Shown: positions 24,584-33,860, counted from the first letter of the stretch. The stretch is DNA of 64,000 nucleotides from JACJXF01 sp038316435 (GCA_038316435.1 JBBQAQ010000002.1:110591-174590), one strand, 5' to 3'. The notes: generated by a model from the letters alone, not told the origin. Translations and numbers: made by a program.

Positions 24584-25435
24584 CTAAACTCCCCCGAAGG
24601 CATTGTAACCTCCGTCGACCGGAATACAAATCCCCGTCACAAACTTCGATATATCTGAAACCAGGAACAAAACTGCTCCCTGGAGGTCTTCAGGTTCGCC
24701 GAATTTCCCCATTGGAGTATTTGAAAGGATTTTATTTCCGCGAGTAGTGAGTTCGCCAGTTTTTTCATCGGTTAAAAGAAACCGATTTTGGTTTGTCAGA
24801 AAGAATCCGGGAGCAATGGCATTAACCCGAACACCGGTCTTTGCAAAATGTACGGCCAACCACTCTGTAAAATTGTTTACCGATGCTTTGGCTGCGGAAT
24901 AAGCGGGAATCTTTGTAAGTGCCTTGTATGCATTCATTGAGGAGATATTTAAAATATTCCCTTTCCCTCTCTTTACCATTTTTTCGCCAAAAACCATCGA
25001 CGGAAGCACCGTTCCAATAAAATTCAGATCGAAAACTTTATGAAATCCTTCCATTTTGAGACCAAAAAATGTCTGATCAAGAGTGTCTATATTTGAAGCA
25101 TTCACCTCTTCCTGTTTTGTTGTTGCTTCGGGGGAGTTGCCACCGGCACCGTTAATAAGTATATCAACAGGTCCAAGCATTTCCTCCACTTTCGCTGAAG
25201 CAAGGATCAGAGTGTCCTTATCCAATACATCACAAGCCACACCAATGCAATTTGTTTTGTATCTTGAAGTAAGATCTTTGGCGAGGGCAGTTGCTGTTTC
25301 TTCTCTACGATCGAGAATTGCCACCTTTACCCCTGCTGAAGCAAGAGCATCAGCTATTGCAGTGCCGATTACACCACCGCCGCCTGTTATTACACAAACT
25401 TTTCCTTTTAAATCGTTGAATGAATTATTAGCCAT
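24584..25435 (-). CDS. SDR-family oxidoreductase, probable D-mannonate oxidoreductase (fructuronate reductase)
   Basis: A 283-residue classical short-chain dehydrogenase: cofactor motif TGGGGVIGTAIA (17-28), NGAGGNSPEAT, catalytic Ser in NISSMNAY and Tyr-x-x-x-Lys in AYSAAKASV, PGFFLTNQNR, and C-terminal VDGGYNAFGGV. The GGGGVIG and GAGGNSPE blocks and the NQNRFLL region resemble the SDR-type mannonate oxidoreductases of uronate clusters (the YjmF type). It should reduce fructuronate to mannonate with NAD(P)H, following UxaC and UxaE encoded on the other arm. Its ATG is two bases after the regulator's stop codon. SDR membership is firm and the substrate well supported by context. Confidence 0.85.
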   Translation of the reverse strand: MANNSFNDLKGKVCVITGGGGVIGTAIADALASAGVKVAILDRREETATALAKDLTSRYKTNCIGVACDVLDKDTLILASAKVEEMLGPVDILINGAGGNSPEATTKQEEVNASNIDTLDQTFFGLKMEGFHKVFDLNFIGTVLPSMVFGEKMVKRGKGNILNISSMNAYKALTKIPAYSAAKASVNNFTEWLAVHFAKTGVRVNAIAPGFFLTNQNRFLLTDEKTGELTTRGNKILSNTPMGKFGEPEDLQGAVLFLVSDISKFVTGICIPVDGGYNAFGGV

Positions 25436-25437
25436 AA

Positions 25438-26559
25438 TTAAAATTTATTTTTAAAATCGTAAAAATCAATGTTTTCCTTACTAATTATATCGATTGGCAT
25501 GTATTGTTTTGCATCAACGATCTTATTAAGTACAATAATGTTAAAAAGTGAAATAATTCCCTTATAAGCCTGCTCACCTGGCCTCTGGCTGATCAGAAAA
25601 TCAATTAAATTATTTTTTAAGGCATTCACATTAGCCTGTAATAAATCATACCCAATCAGATGAATACCTTTAATACCTCTGGATTGCAAATACTCTGCAA
25701 CTTTAAAAACCCGCGAATTGGTTACGAAAATGCCTTTTACTTTCAGCTCCGTAAAAGCACGATCCAATTCAGCAACAAGCTTTTCGTCGGATGAATGATT
25801 TGTATCAATTGTATGCAAGTTGATTCCCATACCGGGATGTTCATCAAAGTATTGGCGGAATCCGGTTTCACGGTGGATGATATGGTTGTAATTATCTTTC
25901 CTTCCTGCCAGATTAATGATTAAAACATCTGATGGCAACGAAATTCCATAGCCTAATAAACGTGCGCCTAGGTAGCCGCTTTGAAGGGCATCCTGACCAA
26001 TATATGAAGTTGCTTTGACCTCCTCAATATTTGAATTAAACAGAGCTACTGGAATTTTCCAGATCTGACATTCACGAATAAATTTTATGCTGTCATCTAA
26101 AAAAACCGGTGCGAATAAAATACCATCCGGATGATCAGAAAGCAAATCAAAAGCTTTTGCAGCAAAGGAATCCCGATCGAATTGATTGAACAAGTATTGA
26201 TTTATCTTTACACCGTAACGCTCAATTTCTCCGACGGCCTTTTCAATGCCTGATTTGGGAGCCTCCCAAAAATCGTTTCCGTTCACGGACACGGGCATTA
26301 TTACAGAAAAAAGATATGTTTTTTTTGAACTTAAGGTTCGGGCAAGAATATCGGGATGATAATCTGATTTATTTAATATTGCCTGCACTTTTTTCCGGGT
26401 CTCCTCAGAAACGTCACCCCGTTTATGTATAACCCGATCAACTGTTCCGGGTGAAACACCAGCAAGTTTTGCAATATCTTTTATTCTTACTCCCAATTCA
26501 CAATAATTTTTTAACTCGTACTCAGTCGATCTGAAATATTTTTTGACAAAACTATACAA
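25438..26559 (-). CDS. LacI-family transcriptional regulator of the hexuronate locus
   Basis: DNA-binding helix-turn-helix IKDIAKLAGVSPGTVDRVIH (about 26-45) followed by the hinge and a periplasmic-binding-like effector domain (residues about 85-373). It sits between the two divergent arms of the hexuronate cluster and a palindromic site (26594-26607) lies in the divergent gap, so it likely represses both arms and is released by a uronate or an early intermediate. Family members usually start just before VRIKDIA, so the first 21 residues from the ATG at 26559 may be untranslated; a TTG at 26496 would give the usual length, and a TAnnTTTG-like box on the minus strand (26547-26554) agrees with a later start. 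Confidence 0.9.
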   Translation of the reverse strand: MYSFVKKYFRSTEYELKNYCELGVRIKDIAKLAGVSPGTVDRVIHKRGDVSEETRKKVQAILNKSDYHPDILARTLSSKKTYLFSVIMPVSVNGNDFWEAPKSGIEKAVGEIERYGVKINQYLFNQFDRDSFAAKAFDLLSDHPDGILFAPVFLDDSIKFIRECQIWKIPVALFNSNIEEVKATSYIGQDALQSGYLGARLLGYGISLPSDVLIINLAGRKDNYNHIIHRETGFRQYFDEHPGMGINLHTIDTNHSSDEKLVAELDRAFTELKVKGIFVTNSRVFKVAEYLQSRGIKGIHLIGYDLLQANVNALKNNLIDFLISQRPGEQAYKGIISLFNIIVLNKIVDAKQYMPIDIISKENIDFYDFKNKF

Positions 26560-26593
26560 ATATTCATAAATAAAACTATTTTTACAAAAAAAT

Positions 26594-26607
26594 CGTGTTC
26601 GTACACG
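26594..26607. promoter_or_regulatory. Probable LacI-type operator
   Basis: CGTGTTCGTACACG is a near-perfect palindrome (arms CGTGT/ACACG), the size and style of LacI-family operators. It lies in the gap between the regulator gene and tagaturonate epimerase, so a bound regulator could control both directions. I found no second copy in the window by eye. Confidence 0.6.
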
Positions 26608-26726
26608 GTTCTTTTTATTCCGGATTAAAGTTTCATTAAAACCGGTGAGGTTTATAAGTATATTAACTCTTTATAGAATCTGTAATTTAAACCGTCCGAT
26701 TATTTATTCAGAAAATTAATTCAAAA

Positions 26727-27977
26727 ATGTTAGAATTAGGTAAATACTCATTTGGAATAGGTGATCGCTTTGCACAGCAAGGCATAGCACAACTTAAAGC
26801 GTTTTTTTTGGCAAAAGATGCAGGTATTGAACTTACACCTGTGTGGAACAAATCAAACCGGGAACACCAGATAATTCATACCGAACCCGAAGAAACTCGC
26901 GCTGCTGCCGATCATGCTGTAAAGATCACATCATGGAAAGGTGACTATTTTGTAGATGCTGATCATATTAATATAAGTAATGTCGACAGGTTTATTGAAC
27001 ACTGCAATTTCTTTACTCTCGATGTTGCAGACTGTATCGGGAAACCAGCCGAAAAATCATCCATTCTCGAATTTATTAAGGAAAATGACAAATTTGTTGG
27101 CGATCTGAAAATTCCGGGGATTGATGAGTCTTTTCAAGTAAGTTATAAGCTATTGGAAGAAATCGCTAATAAATTCTTACTCGCAACTCAGAAAGCATCA
27201 AGGATTTATAAGCATATTTCCTCAAAAAAAGGAGCTGGTAATTTCATTACAGAAGTATCGATGGATGAGGTTGAAACGGCTCAGAATCCCGTTGAGTTAT
27301 TTTTCATTTTATCTTCATTGGGAAGTCTTAAAGTGCCCGTTCAGACTATAGCCCCGAAGTTTACTGGTAGGTTTAATAAAGGTGTTGACTATCAGGGAGA
27401 TATTGAGCAATTCAGGATAGAGTTTGAACACGATCTACTTGTGATCGATTATGCCTGCAAGGAATTTGGTTTGCCTGAAAATCTCAAGTTAAGCGTACAT
27501 TCCGGAAGCGATAAATTTTCCATTTACCCGCTCATGGGCGAGCTTATAATGAAGCATAATAAAGGAATTCATATAAAGACCGCCGGAACAACCTGGCTTG
27601 AAGAAATGATTGGACTTGCTCTTTCCGGGGGAGAAGCACTTAAACTTGCTAAATCAATTTATAAAAAAGCATACGACAGAAGAGCTGAACTTTGCGCACC
27701 TTATTCAACAGTGATTGATATTGATGAAGCATTACTCCCTTTACCTTCTGAAACTGATGATTGGAGCGGAAAACAGTTCGCCGATACATTAAGACATATT
27801 CCGGGGCACCCTTTATATAATCCCTCTTTCAGGCAATTAATACATGTCGGATATAAAGTTGCGGCTGAATACAGTAATGTTTATATTAGTCTCCTCAATC
27901 AAAATGAATCAATTGTTGGAAAGGAAGTTACTGAAAATTTATACGAGAGGCATATTAAGAGATTGTTTGGAATTTAA
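26727..27977 (+). CDS. uxaE: Tagaturonate epimerase family protein (UxaE-like)
   Basis: Interconverts D-tagaturonate and D-fructuronate, joining galacturonate and glucuronate catabolism. The 416-residue protein begins MLELGKYSFGIGDRFAQQG and contains HTEPEETRAAADHAV, DYFVDADHIN, KLSVHSGSDKFSIYPLMG, HIKTAGTTWLEE and a C-terminal HIPGHPLYNPSFRQLIHVG, which I recognise as the family of the Thermotoga TM0440 enzyme. The His and Asp residues in VDADH and SVHSGSDK are likely metal ligands. It is the first gene of the plus-strand arm, 39 bases before uxaC. It replaces the altronate branch (uxaA/uxaB), which is not in the window. Assignment by family recognition and context. Confidence 0.88.
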   Translation: MLELGKYSFGIGDRFAQQGIAQLKAFFLAKDAGIELTPVWNKSNREHQIIHTEPEETRAAADHAVKITSWKGDYFVDADHINISNVDRFIEHCNFFTLDVADCIGKPAEKSSILEFIKENDKFVGDLKIPGIDESFQVSYKLLEEIANKFLLATQKASRIYKHISSKKGAGNFITEVSMDEVETAQNPVELFFILSSLGSLKVPVQTIAPKFTGRFNKGVDYQGDIEQFRIEFEHDLLVIDYACKEFGLPENLKLSVHSGSDKFSIYPLMGELIMKHNKGIHIKTAGTTWLEEMIGLALSGGEALKLAKSIYKKAYDRRAELCAPYSTVIDIDEALLPLPSETDDWSGKQFADTLRHIPGHPLYNPSFRQLIHVGYKVAAEYSNVYISLLNQNESIVGKEVTENLYERHIKRLFGI

Positions 27978-28016
27978 AACAAAATAGTGGATTAGTAAAT
28001 TTTATAATCATAAGCT

Positions 28017-29420
28017 ATGGGTAAAGCTTTTTTGGATGAAAACTTTCTGCTGCAAAGTAAAACCGCAGAAATCCTGTATCATGAGTTTGCAAAAGACCTT
28101 CCAATCATAGACTATCATTGTCATTTGTCACCTTCTGAGATTGCTGAAAACAAACAATTTACCAATCTCACCAAAATCTGGCTTGAAGGTGATCATTACA
28201 AATGGCGGGCAATGAGAGCAAACGGAGTTCCTGAAGAATTTTGCACAGGTAACGCTCCTGATGATAAGAAATTTCTGAAATGGGCTGAAACAGTGCCTTA
28301 CACTCTCAGAAACCCGCTGTATCATTGGACTCATCTTGAACTTCAGAGATATTTTAATATTGAAACCATCCTCAATCCGGTTAGTGCGCGTAACATTTAC
28401 CATGAGGCAGGGCAAAAGCTGAACAGTGAAGAGTTCCGTGTAAAAGGCCTACTAAAGAAAATGAATGTTGAGGTAGTTTGCACAACTGATGATCCTATCG
28501 ACTCCCTTGAATATCATAAACAAATAAGCGCCCAGAACTTTATTGTAAATGTTCTTCCTACCTGGAGACCTGATAAAGCTATGGCTGTTGAAAATATCGA
28601 AGCCTATAATATTTATATCGACAGACTTTCAGAAGTTTCAGAAATAAATATTGCAAACTATTCTAATCTTCTTGAAGCACTTAGGAAACGGCAGCAGTAT
28701 TTTAATTCCATGGGATGCAAACTTTCCGATCACGGGCTCGAGACGTTTTATTCTGCTGATTTTACAACTTTGGATGCAGATAGAATATTCACCAAAATCA
28801 GATCCGGCAAAAAATTAGATGGTTCCGAAATTCTCATATTCAAATCTGCCTTGTTGTTTGAACTTGCTTTAATGGACCATGAATTAGGCTGGACTCAACA
28901 ATATCATATTGGGGCACTGCGAAACAATAACAGCAGAATGTTCCAACTTTTGGGTCCGGATAAAGGATACGATTCAATTGGTGATTTTGAGGTGGGGCGG
29001 GCTATGTCGACATTTTTCGATAAGCTTGAAAACATCGAAAAGCTTACAAAAACAATCGTTTATAACCTGAACCCACGCGATAATGAATTAATCGCAACAA
29101 TGGTCGGGAATTTCAATGATGGTAGCATCCCCGGAAAAATGCAATTTGGTTCAGGCTGGTGGTTTTTGGATCAAAAGGACGGAATGGAAAAACAACTAAA
29201 CACTTTATCGAGCCTTGGCTTGTTGAGCCGGTTTCTTGGAATGTTAACCGATTCGAGGAGTTTCATGTCGTTTCCTAGACATGAGTATTTCAGAAGAATC
29301 CTATGCAATTTGATTGCAAAAGATGTAGAAAATGGTGAACTTCCCAATGATATAAAGCTACTTGGAAGAACTGTACAGGATATTAGTTATTTTAATGCAA
29401 AGGAATATTTTGCTTTTTGA
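28017..29420 (+). CDS. uxaC: Glucuronate (uronate) isomerase
   Basis: Converts D-glucuronate to D-fructuronate and D-galacturonate to D-tagaturonate. The 467-residue protein has the amidohydrolase-like start PIIDYHCHLSP (metal-binding His-x-His), WLEGDHYKWRAMRANG, VVCTTDDP, WTQQYHIGALRNNN, FGSGWWFLDQKDGM and LTDSRSFMSFPRHEYFRR, all diagnostic of UxaC. Length is normal. It stands between uxaE and the broken kduI remnant and is the entry enzyme for both hexuronates imported by the downstream transporter. Confidence 0.97.
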   Translation: MGKAFLDENFLLQSKTAEILYHEFAKDLPIIDYHCHLSPSEIAENKQFTNLTKIWLEGDHYKWRAMRANGVPEEFCTGNAPDDKKFLKWAETVPYTLRNPLYHWTHLELQRYFNIETILNPVSARNIYHEAGQKLNSEEFRVKGLLKKMNVEVVCTTDDPIDSLEYHKQISAQNFIVNVLPTWRPDKAMAVENIEAYNIYIDRLSEVSEINIANYSNLLEALRKRQQYFNSMGCKLSDHGLETFYSADFTTLDADRIFTKIRSGKKLDGSEILIFKSALLFELALMDHELGWTQQYHIGALRNNNSRMFQLLGPDKGYDSIGDFEVGRAMSTFFDKLENIEKLTKTIVYNLNPRDNELIATMVGNFNDGSIPGKMQFGSGWWFLDQKDGMEKQLNTLSSLGLLSRFLGMLTDSRSFMSFPRHEYFRRILCNLIAKDVENGELPNDIKLLGRTVQDISYFNAKEYFAF

Positions 29421-29483
29421 ACTATGATTTCAGGTAAGAAAAACAAATCCCTAAAAATACCAGGAGATAAAATTTAAAGAAAT

Positions 29484-29924
29484 ATGGCTATAAATTACGA
29501 AATACGCTACTCATGCCATCCCTCGGATGCAAAGCTTTACGACACAGAAAGAATACGTAAAGAATTTCTGGTGTCAGGATTAATGAAACCAGATGAGATA
29601 AATATGGCTTATTCCTTTAACGACCGACTCATCACAGGCGGTATTGTTCCTATTGAAACACGACTAGAACTAGCAACAATTGATCCCTTGAAATCAAAGT
29701 ATTTCCTCGATCGCCGGGAGTTAGGCATAATCAATGTCGGTGGTTCCTGAATAGTTAAAGCCGATGGTAATACATTTTCTGTAAATTATAAGGAAGCTTT
29801 GTATATTAGGATGGGTACAAATCTGATTACAGCTGAAATTTTAAAAAACAAAAGCTGGAAACTACTCAGAGAAAAGGTTTCTGAAGTTGTTTCCATTTAT
29901 CAAAATATTCGAAAAACAAATTAA
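29484..29924 (+). pseudogene. kduI/eda fusion remnant with in-frame stop
   Basis: Codons 1-88 match the N-terminus of 5-keto-4-deoxyuronate isomerase KduI (RKEFLVSGLMKPDEINM, DRLITGGIVPIE, YFLDRRELGIINVGGS). A TGA at 29748-29750 interrupts the frame where KduI has Gly, consistent with a single GGA-to-TGA change. Reading on gives IVKADGNTFSVNYKEALYIR, still KduI-like. From MGTNLITAEILKNKSW to the TAA at 29922-29924 it looks instead like the C-terminus of KDPG aldolase (Eda). So a deletion seems to have joined the 5' part of kduI to the 3' end of eda, removing whatever lay between, and a nonsense mutation followed. The KduI part is clear; the Eda part (about 35 residues) is moderately certain. 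No functional product is expected. Confidence 0.8.
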
Positions 29925-29936
29925 ATCTGCCAAATT

Positions 29937-31256
29937 ATGCCTCAAGCTAAAGCTATTGTACCTCCTGTTGGAAATTACAGGTGGAGAATTTTAACTCTGT
30001 TATTTTTCGCACTCAGCATCAATTATTTCGACAGAAGTATTCTGGGAGTCCTTGCTCCTACGCTGTTTAAGCTATTTGATTGGACAAATAAGGATTATGC
30101 CCTTATAAACATTTCCTTCAAAGCTGCCTATGCTCTTGGATTGCTTACAATGGGCGGAATAATTGACAAAATTGGCACAAAGAAAGGCTTTACTTTATCA
30201 ATTGTTATATGGAGTGTATTTGGAATGTTGCATGCAACGATTTCAAAAGGTTTCAGCGTTATTGGTTTTGCAATGGCACGGTTTGGTCTTGGATTTGGTG
30301 AATCAGGAATTTTCCCTGCAAGCATAAAAACTGTTGCAGAATGGTTTCCTAAAAAGGAAAGAGCATTAGCAACTGGAATTTTTAATGCTGCTACAAGCGT
30401 TGGGGCAATTTTGGCACCGATAATTGTAGGATTGGTTGTTGCTGAAGATGGAAAAGGCTGGCAAATACCATTTCTTATTACAGGGGTCTTAAGTGCAATT
30501 TGGGTTTTCTTTTGGTTTAAATTCTACCAAAAACCTGAAAACCATCCTCATGTAAGTGAAGCGGAAATCAGTCACATTCATTCTGATTCCGTTATCGAAA
30601 ATGAAGAGAAAATACCCTGGGCTAAAGTACTTCCTAAGCGCCAAACCTGGGCATTTGCACTCACAAAAATTCTGGATGCTGTTTGGTGGTTTTATCTTTT
30701 CTGGGGAGCAAAATTCCTCTTCGACCAATTCCATGTAGATATTAAAGGACTTGCCTTACCATTTATTATTATTTATGTATTGGCCGATTTCGGAAGCGTT
30801 TTTGGAGGCTGGCTTTCCTCTAAAATGATCAAAACAGGACTTTCAATAAATACGGCAAGAAAAAGAACCCTATTGATTTGCGCAATAATAATTTTACCTG
30901 TAGTTTTTGTTACAAAAGTTGAAAATAAATGGCTGGCAATAACACTGATTGGCCTGGCTGCTGCTGGACATCAAGCCTGGTCGGCAAATGTCTTTACACT
31001 TGCCTCAGATGTATTTCCAAAGAAAGCGGTAGGTTCTGTTGTTGGAATCGGAGGAATGATTGGAGCCTTATCAGGTATTATTGCAGATTTCAGTTTGGGT
31101 TCAGTACTTGACAACAAGGGTGTTGAAGGATATTTTTGGGCCTTTTTGATTGCAGGGTCTTTGTATCTGATTGTGCTTGGCATCGTCCATCTCTTAATGC
31201 CCGATATGACACCCTTAGATGAAAACCTGAATGAAATAAAGGTAGAGAAAATCTGA
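29937..31256 (+). CDS. MFS transporter, ExuT-like hexuronate permease
   Basis: A 439-residue major facilitator protein with about 12 membrane helices. The N-terminus (NYRWRILTLLFFALSINYFDRSILG) and the motif RFGLGFGESGIFPASIKTVAEWFPKKERALATG are typical of the anion:cation symporter family that includes the ExuT hexuronate and glucarate transporters. It imports galacturonate or glucuronate with protons. It follows the kduI/eda scar by 12 bases and closes the plus-strand arm. Family call is firm; the uronate substrate follows from UxaC/UxaE. Confidence 0.9.
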   Translation: MPQAKAIVPPVGNYRWRILTLLFFALSINYFDRSILGVLAPTLFKLFDWTNKDYALINISFKAAYALGLLTMGGIIDKIGTKKGFTLSIVIWSVFGMLHATISKGFSVIGFAMARFGLGFGESGIFPASIKTVAEWFPKKERALATGIFNAATSVGAILAPIIVGLVVAEDGKGWQIPFLITGVLSAIWVFFWFKFYQKPENHPHVSEAEISHIHSDSVIENEEKIPWAKVLPKRQTWAFALTKILDAVWWFYLFWGAKFLFDQFHVDIKGLALPFIIIYVLADFGSVFGGWLSSKMIKTGLSINTARKRTLLICAIIILPVVFVTKVENKWLAITLIGLAAAGHQAWSANVFTLASDVFPKKAVGSVVGIGGMIGALSGIIADFSLGSVLDNKGVEGYFWAFLIAGSLYLIVLGIVHLLMPDMTPLDENLNEIKVEKI

Positions 31257-31411
31257 AATTGTACAAATTTCAAATAATTTCTACAATTACTCATTTACCG
31301 TAAACTGGTGATAATCGTTGATTCGGGATGTAATTTGTGTGACAAATGAACTTTTTTGAAAGAAATCAAATTTTTTTGGATGTAAAAAGTACATTTATGC
31401 AGATTATCAAA

Positions 31412-31419
31412 TATATTTG
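31412..31419 (+). promoter_or_regulatory. Possible -7 promoter box of the PAS kinase gene
   Basis: TATATTTG fits TAnnTTTG and lies 45 bases before the GTG start at 31465, but I see no TTG at the usual distance upstream. Weak evidence taken alone. Confidence 0.35.
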
Positions 31420-31464
31420 TATATAGCTATTTTTGAGTGACGCATAAACCGAATAAAATTCAAA

Positions 31465-33852
31465 GTGTTGAAAGATTCAAAGATTGATAAGAGTTTTGTT
31501 TTCTATTCACTTCTGGTTTTTCTATTTTTTCCCTTTACAATACTAAAAGGAAGTAGTATTATCCTATCTACATTACCTGTAACTGACGCTGAAAACACAG
31601 GTTCATCGTTAATTCTATGGTCAAAGGATATTTATCATATTATCACTATCCTTTTGTTTATTATAATTTGCATATTTCTGATCTATTTTATCCGGATCAA
31701 AAAAGAAAATATCTATAAAAGGAAGGCAATACTTGCCGGGGCAGCCTTTTCAGACTCTAATATATTGTATACCCTTATTGATAGTCTTCCTGAATTCATC
31801 TATATCAAAGATGATGAAAGTAAATTTGTCCTTGCCAACAAAAAACTGGCGCAAAAATTAGGGAGAAAATCAGGTATTGAGCTTGTTGGTAAAGCAGATA
31901 GCGATTTGTACCCTAAAGAATTGGCTAAGGAATATCTGAAAAAAGAACAAGATATAATGAAGTCGGATATTCCAATTTTTAATAAAAGAGAAAAGGGAAT
32001 CCCTGAAAATGGTAAAGAAACATGGGTTTCTATCAGTATTATTCCTTTGCATGATAAAGGAAATAAAGTAATTGGATTAGTTGGTTTATGGCGTGATATT
32101 ACTGAAATTGTTGAAAAGGAGAATGAAATTGAAAAAAGTAATTCATCTCTTCTTGAGCTAAATGCTGTACTTCAAAAACAAAAAGCGGAAATGCTTCAGC
32201 AAAAAGATTCCCTTAGGAATACAGCTGAAAAATTGTATCAAGAAGAAAAACAACTTCGTACTCTTATAGATAATATGCCCGACAGAATCTACATTAAAGA
32301 CCGTCAAAGTCGCTTTATTGTTGGGAATATGCACGTGGCTAATATTATGGGTGTGAATTCTTCTGACGAACTTATTGGCAAAACCGATTTTGATTTTTAT
32401 CCAAAGGACCTTGCTCAGGAATTTTTTTATGACGAGCAAAAATTGATGGATGCGGGCTTGCCGATTATTAATAAGGAAGAGAGAGGTCTGGATATGAATG
32501 GGCATGAAATAATTGTTTCAACAACAAAAGTCCCATTCAAAAATGAAAATGGTGAGGTCATTGGTGTTGTTGGAATGGGTAGAGATATTACTCCGCAGAA
32601 ACTTGTAGAAAAAACACTTATCCTTCATCAGGAAAACTTACAGGAAGCCAATACATTGCTTGAAGAACGTCAGGAAGAGATTCAGCAACAAACGGAAGAA
32701 TTGCATGCTCAGGCTGACTATCTGACTCAGATGAACCAGGATCTGGAAAAACTTTCAATGGTGGCTAGTCATACAGATAATGTGGTAATTATTATGGATG
32801 CTGATGCTAATATTGAATACAGAAACAAAGGATTCGAAAAGCATTATGGTTCAGGTGAGCGCAAATCTGGCACAAAAGTTAATTTAAGAGATATATCTTC
32901 TAATGAAAACATCGTTTCCATTATTGAAGAAATACAGAGAACCAAGAAATCTGTTTCATACGAAGGGAAATCCAGGGATAAAGACAGTAACGAATTCTGG
33001 TCCCAGACTACAATAACACCGGTACTTAATGAACAGGGAGATATTGTAAAGCTTATAGCAATTGACTCCGACATCAGCAAATTAAAAGATGCCGAACTTG
33101 AAATGAGTCTGCAAAAAGAGGTGATTGAAAAAAACAGGGACGATCTGAAAAGACTTAATGAAACTAAGAATAAGTTCTTTTCCATAATTGCTCATGACCT
33201 CAAAAATCCCTTTCATTCTATCATGGGATTCTCTGAGCTACTTACCCGCAGTTTCGAAACAATTGAAGATGCGCGAAAAAAAGAATTCCTTCAGCTCATA
33301 AAAGATTCCTCTACCTCAGCATATAATTTGTTGGAAAATCTCCTCGATTGGTCACGTACTCAGACTAACAGCATTAATTTTACACCTGCAAATATTAATA
33401 TTGCTCAAATTCTTAATGAGAATATCCAAATACATAGCGTAGTTTCTCAAAATAAAGAAATCAAAATCAGCCATTCTTTTCCTGAGAGAATTATATCCTT
33501 TGCAGATGCTAATATGATTAATACTGTTGTTAGAAACCTACTTAGCAATGCACTTAAATTTACGCCAAAAGGTGGGGAGATTAGAATTGAAGCAGGAATT
33601 GTTGATAATGAAATTTTTGTAAGCATCAAAGACAGCGGACTTGGAATGGATGAAACTGCCAGAAAAAAGCTCTTTAAAATCGATGAATTTCACAATAGTG
33701 TTGGAACTTCCGGAGAAACAGGAACAGGACTTGGATTGATAATTTGTCAAGAGTTCATATCCCGTAATGGAGGAAAAATAATTGTTGAAAGCGAACCAGG
33801 AAAAGGTAGCTCTTTCAAGTTTTCCCTCCCACTGGAAAAACTTACTAATTGA
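31465..33852 (+). CDS. Membrane-bound PAS sensor histidine kinase
   Basis: A 795-residue kinase starting at GTG. Two hydrophobic segments (about 10-32 and 50-70) frame a short outside loop, so most of the protein is cytoplasmic. Three PAS-like domains follow: the first two are close paralogues (LPEFIYIKDDESKFVLANK and MPDRIYIKDRQSRFIVGN), separated by coiled coil; the third begins ASHTDNVVIIMDAD. HisKA has IIAHDLKNPFHSIMGFSELL with His577; HATPase has NLLSNALKFTPKGG, DSGLGMD and GTGLGLIICQ. There is no receiver domain and no adjacent regulator gene, so its partner is elsewhere. Position between the uronate and xylose clusters suggests, but does not show, a role in sugar sensing. Confidence 0.92.
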   Translation: MLKDSKIDKSFVFYSLLVFLFFPFTILKGSSIILSTLPVTDAENTGSSLILWSKDIYHIITILLFIIICIFLIYFIRIKKENIYKRKAILAGAAFSDSNILYTLIDSLPEFIYIKDDESKFVLANKKLAQKLGRKSGIELVGKADSDLYPKELAKEYLKKEQDIMKSDIPIFNKREKGIPENGKETWVSISIIPLHDKGNKVIGLVGLWRDITEIVEKENEIEKSNSSLLELNAVLQKQKAEMLQQKDSLRNTAEKLYQEEKQLRTLIDNMPDRIYIKDRQSRFIVGNMHVANIMGVNSSDELIGKTDFDFYPKDLAQEFFYDEQKLMDAGLPIINKEERGLDMNGHEIIVSTTKVPFKNENGEVIGVVGMGRDITPQKLVEKTLILHQENLQEANTLLEERQEEIQQQTEELHAQADYLTQMNQDLEKLSMVASHTDNVVIIMDADANIEYRNKGFEKHYGSGERKSGTKVNLRDISSNENIVSIIEEIQRTKKSVSYEGKSRDKDSNEFWSQTTITPVLNEQGDIVKLIAIDSDISKLKDAELEMSLQKEVIEKNRDDLKRLNETKNKFFSIIAHDLKNPFHSIMGFSELLTRSFETIEDARKKEFLQLIKDSSTSAYNLLENLLDWSRTQTNSINFTPANINIAQILNENIQIHSVVSQNKEIKISHSFPERIISFADANMINTVVRNLLSNALKFTPKGGEIRIEAGIVDNEIFVSIKDSGLGMDETARKKLFKIDEFHNSVGTSGETGTGLGLIICQEFISRNGGKIIVESEPGKGSSFKFSLPLEKLTN

Positions 33853-33860
33853 TTTGTAAA

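Noticed and set aside
29748..29750. TGA as selenocysteine or recoded codon in KduI
   Set aside because: The position is Gly in KduI, the tail switches to another protein, and no selenocysteine element is seen; decay explains it better.
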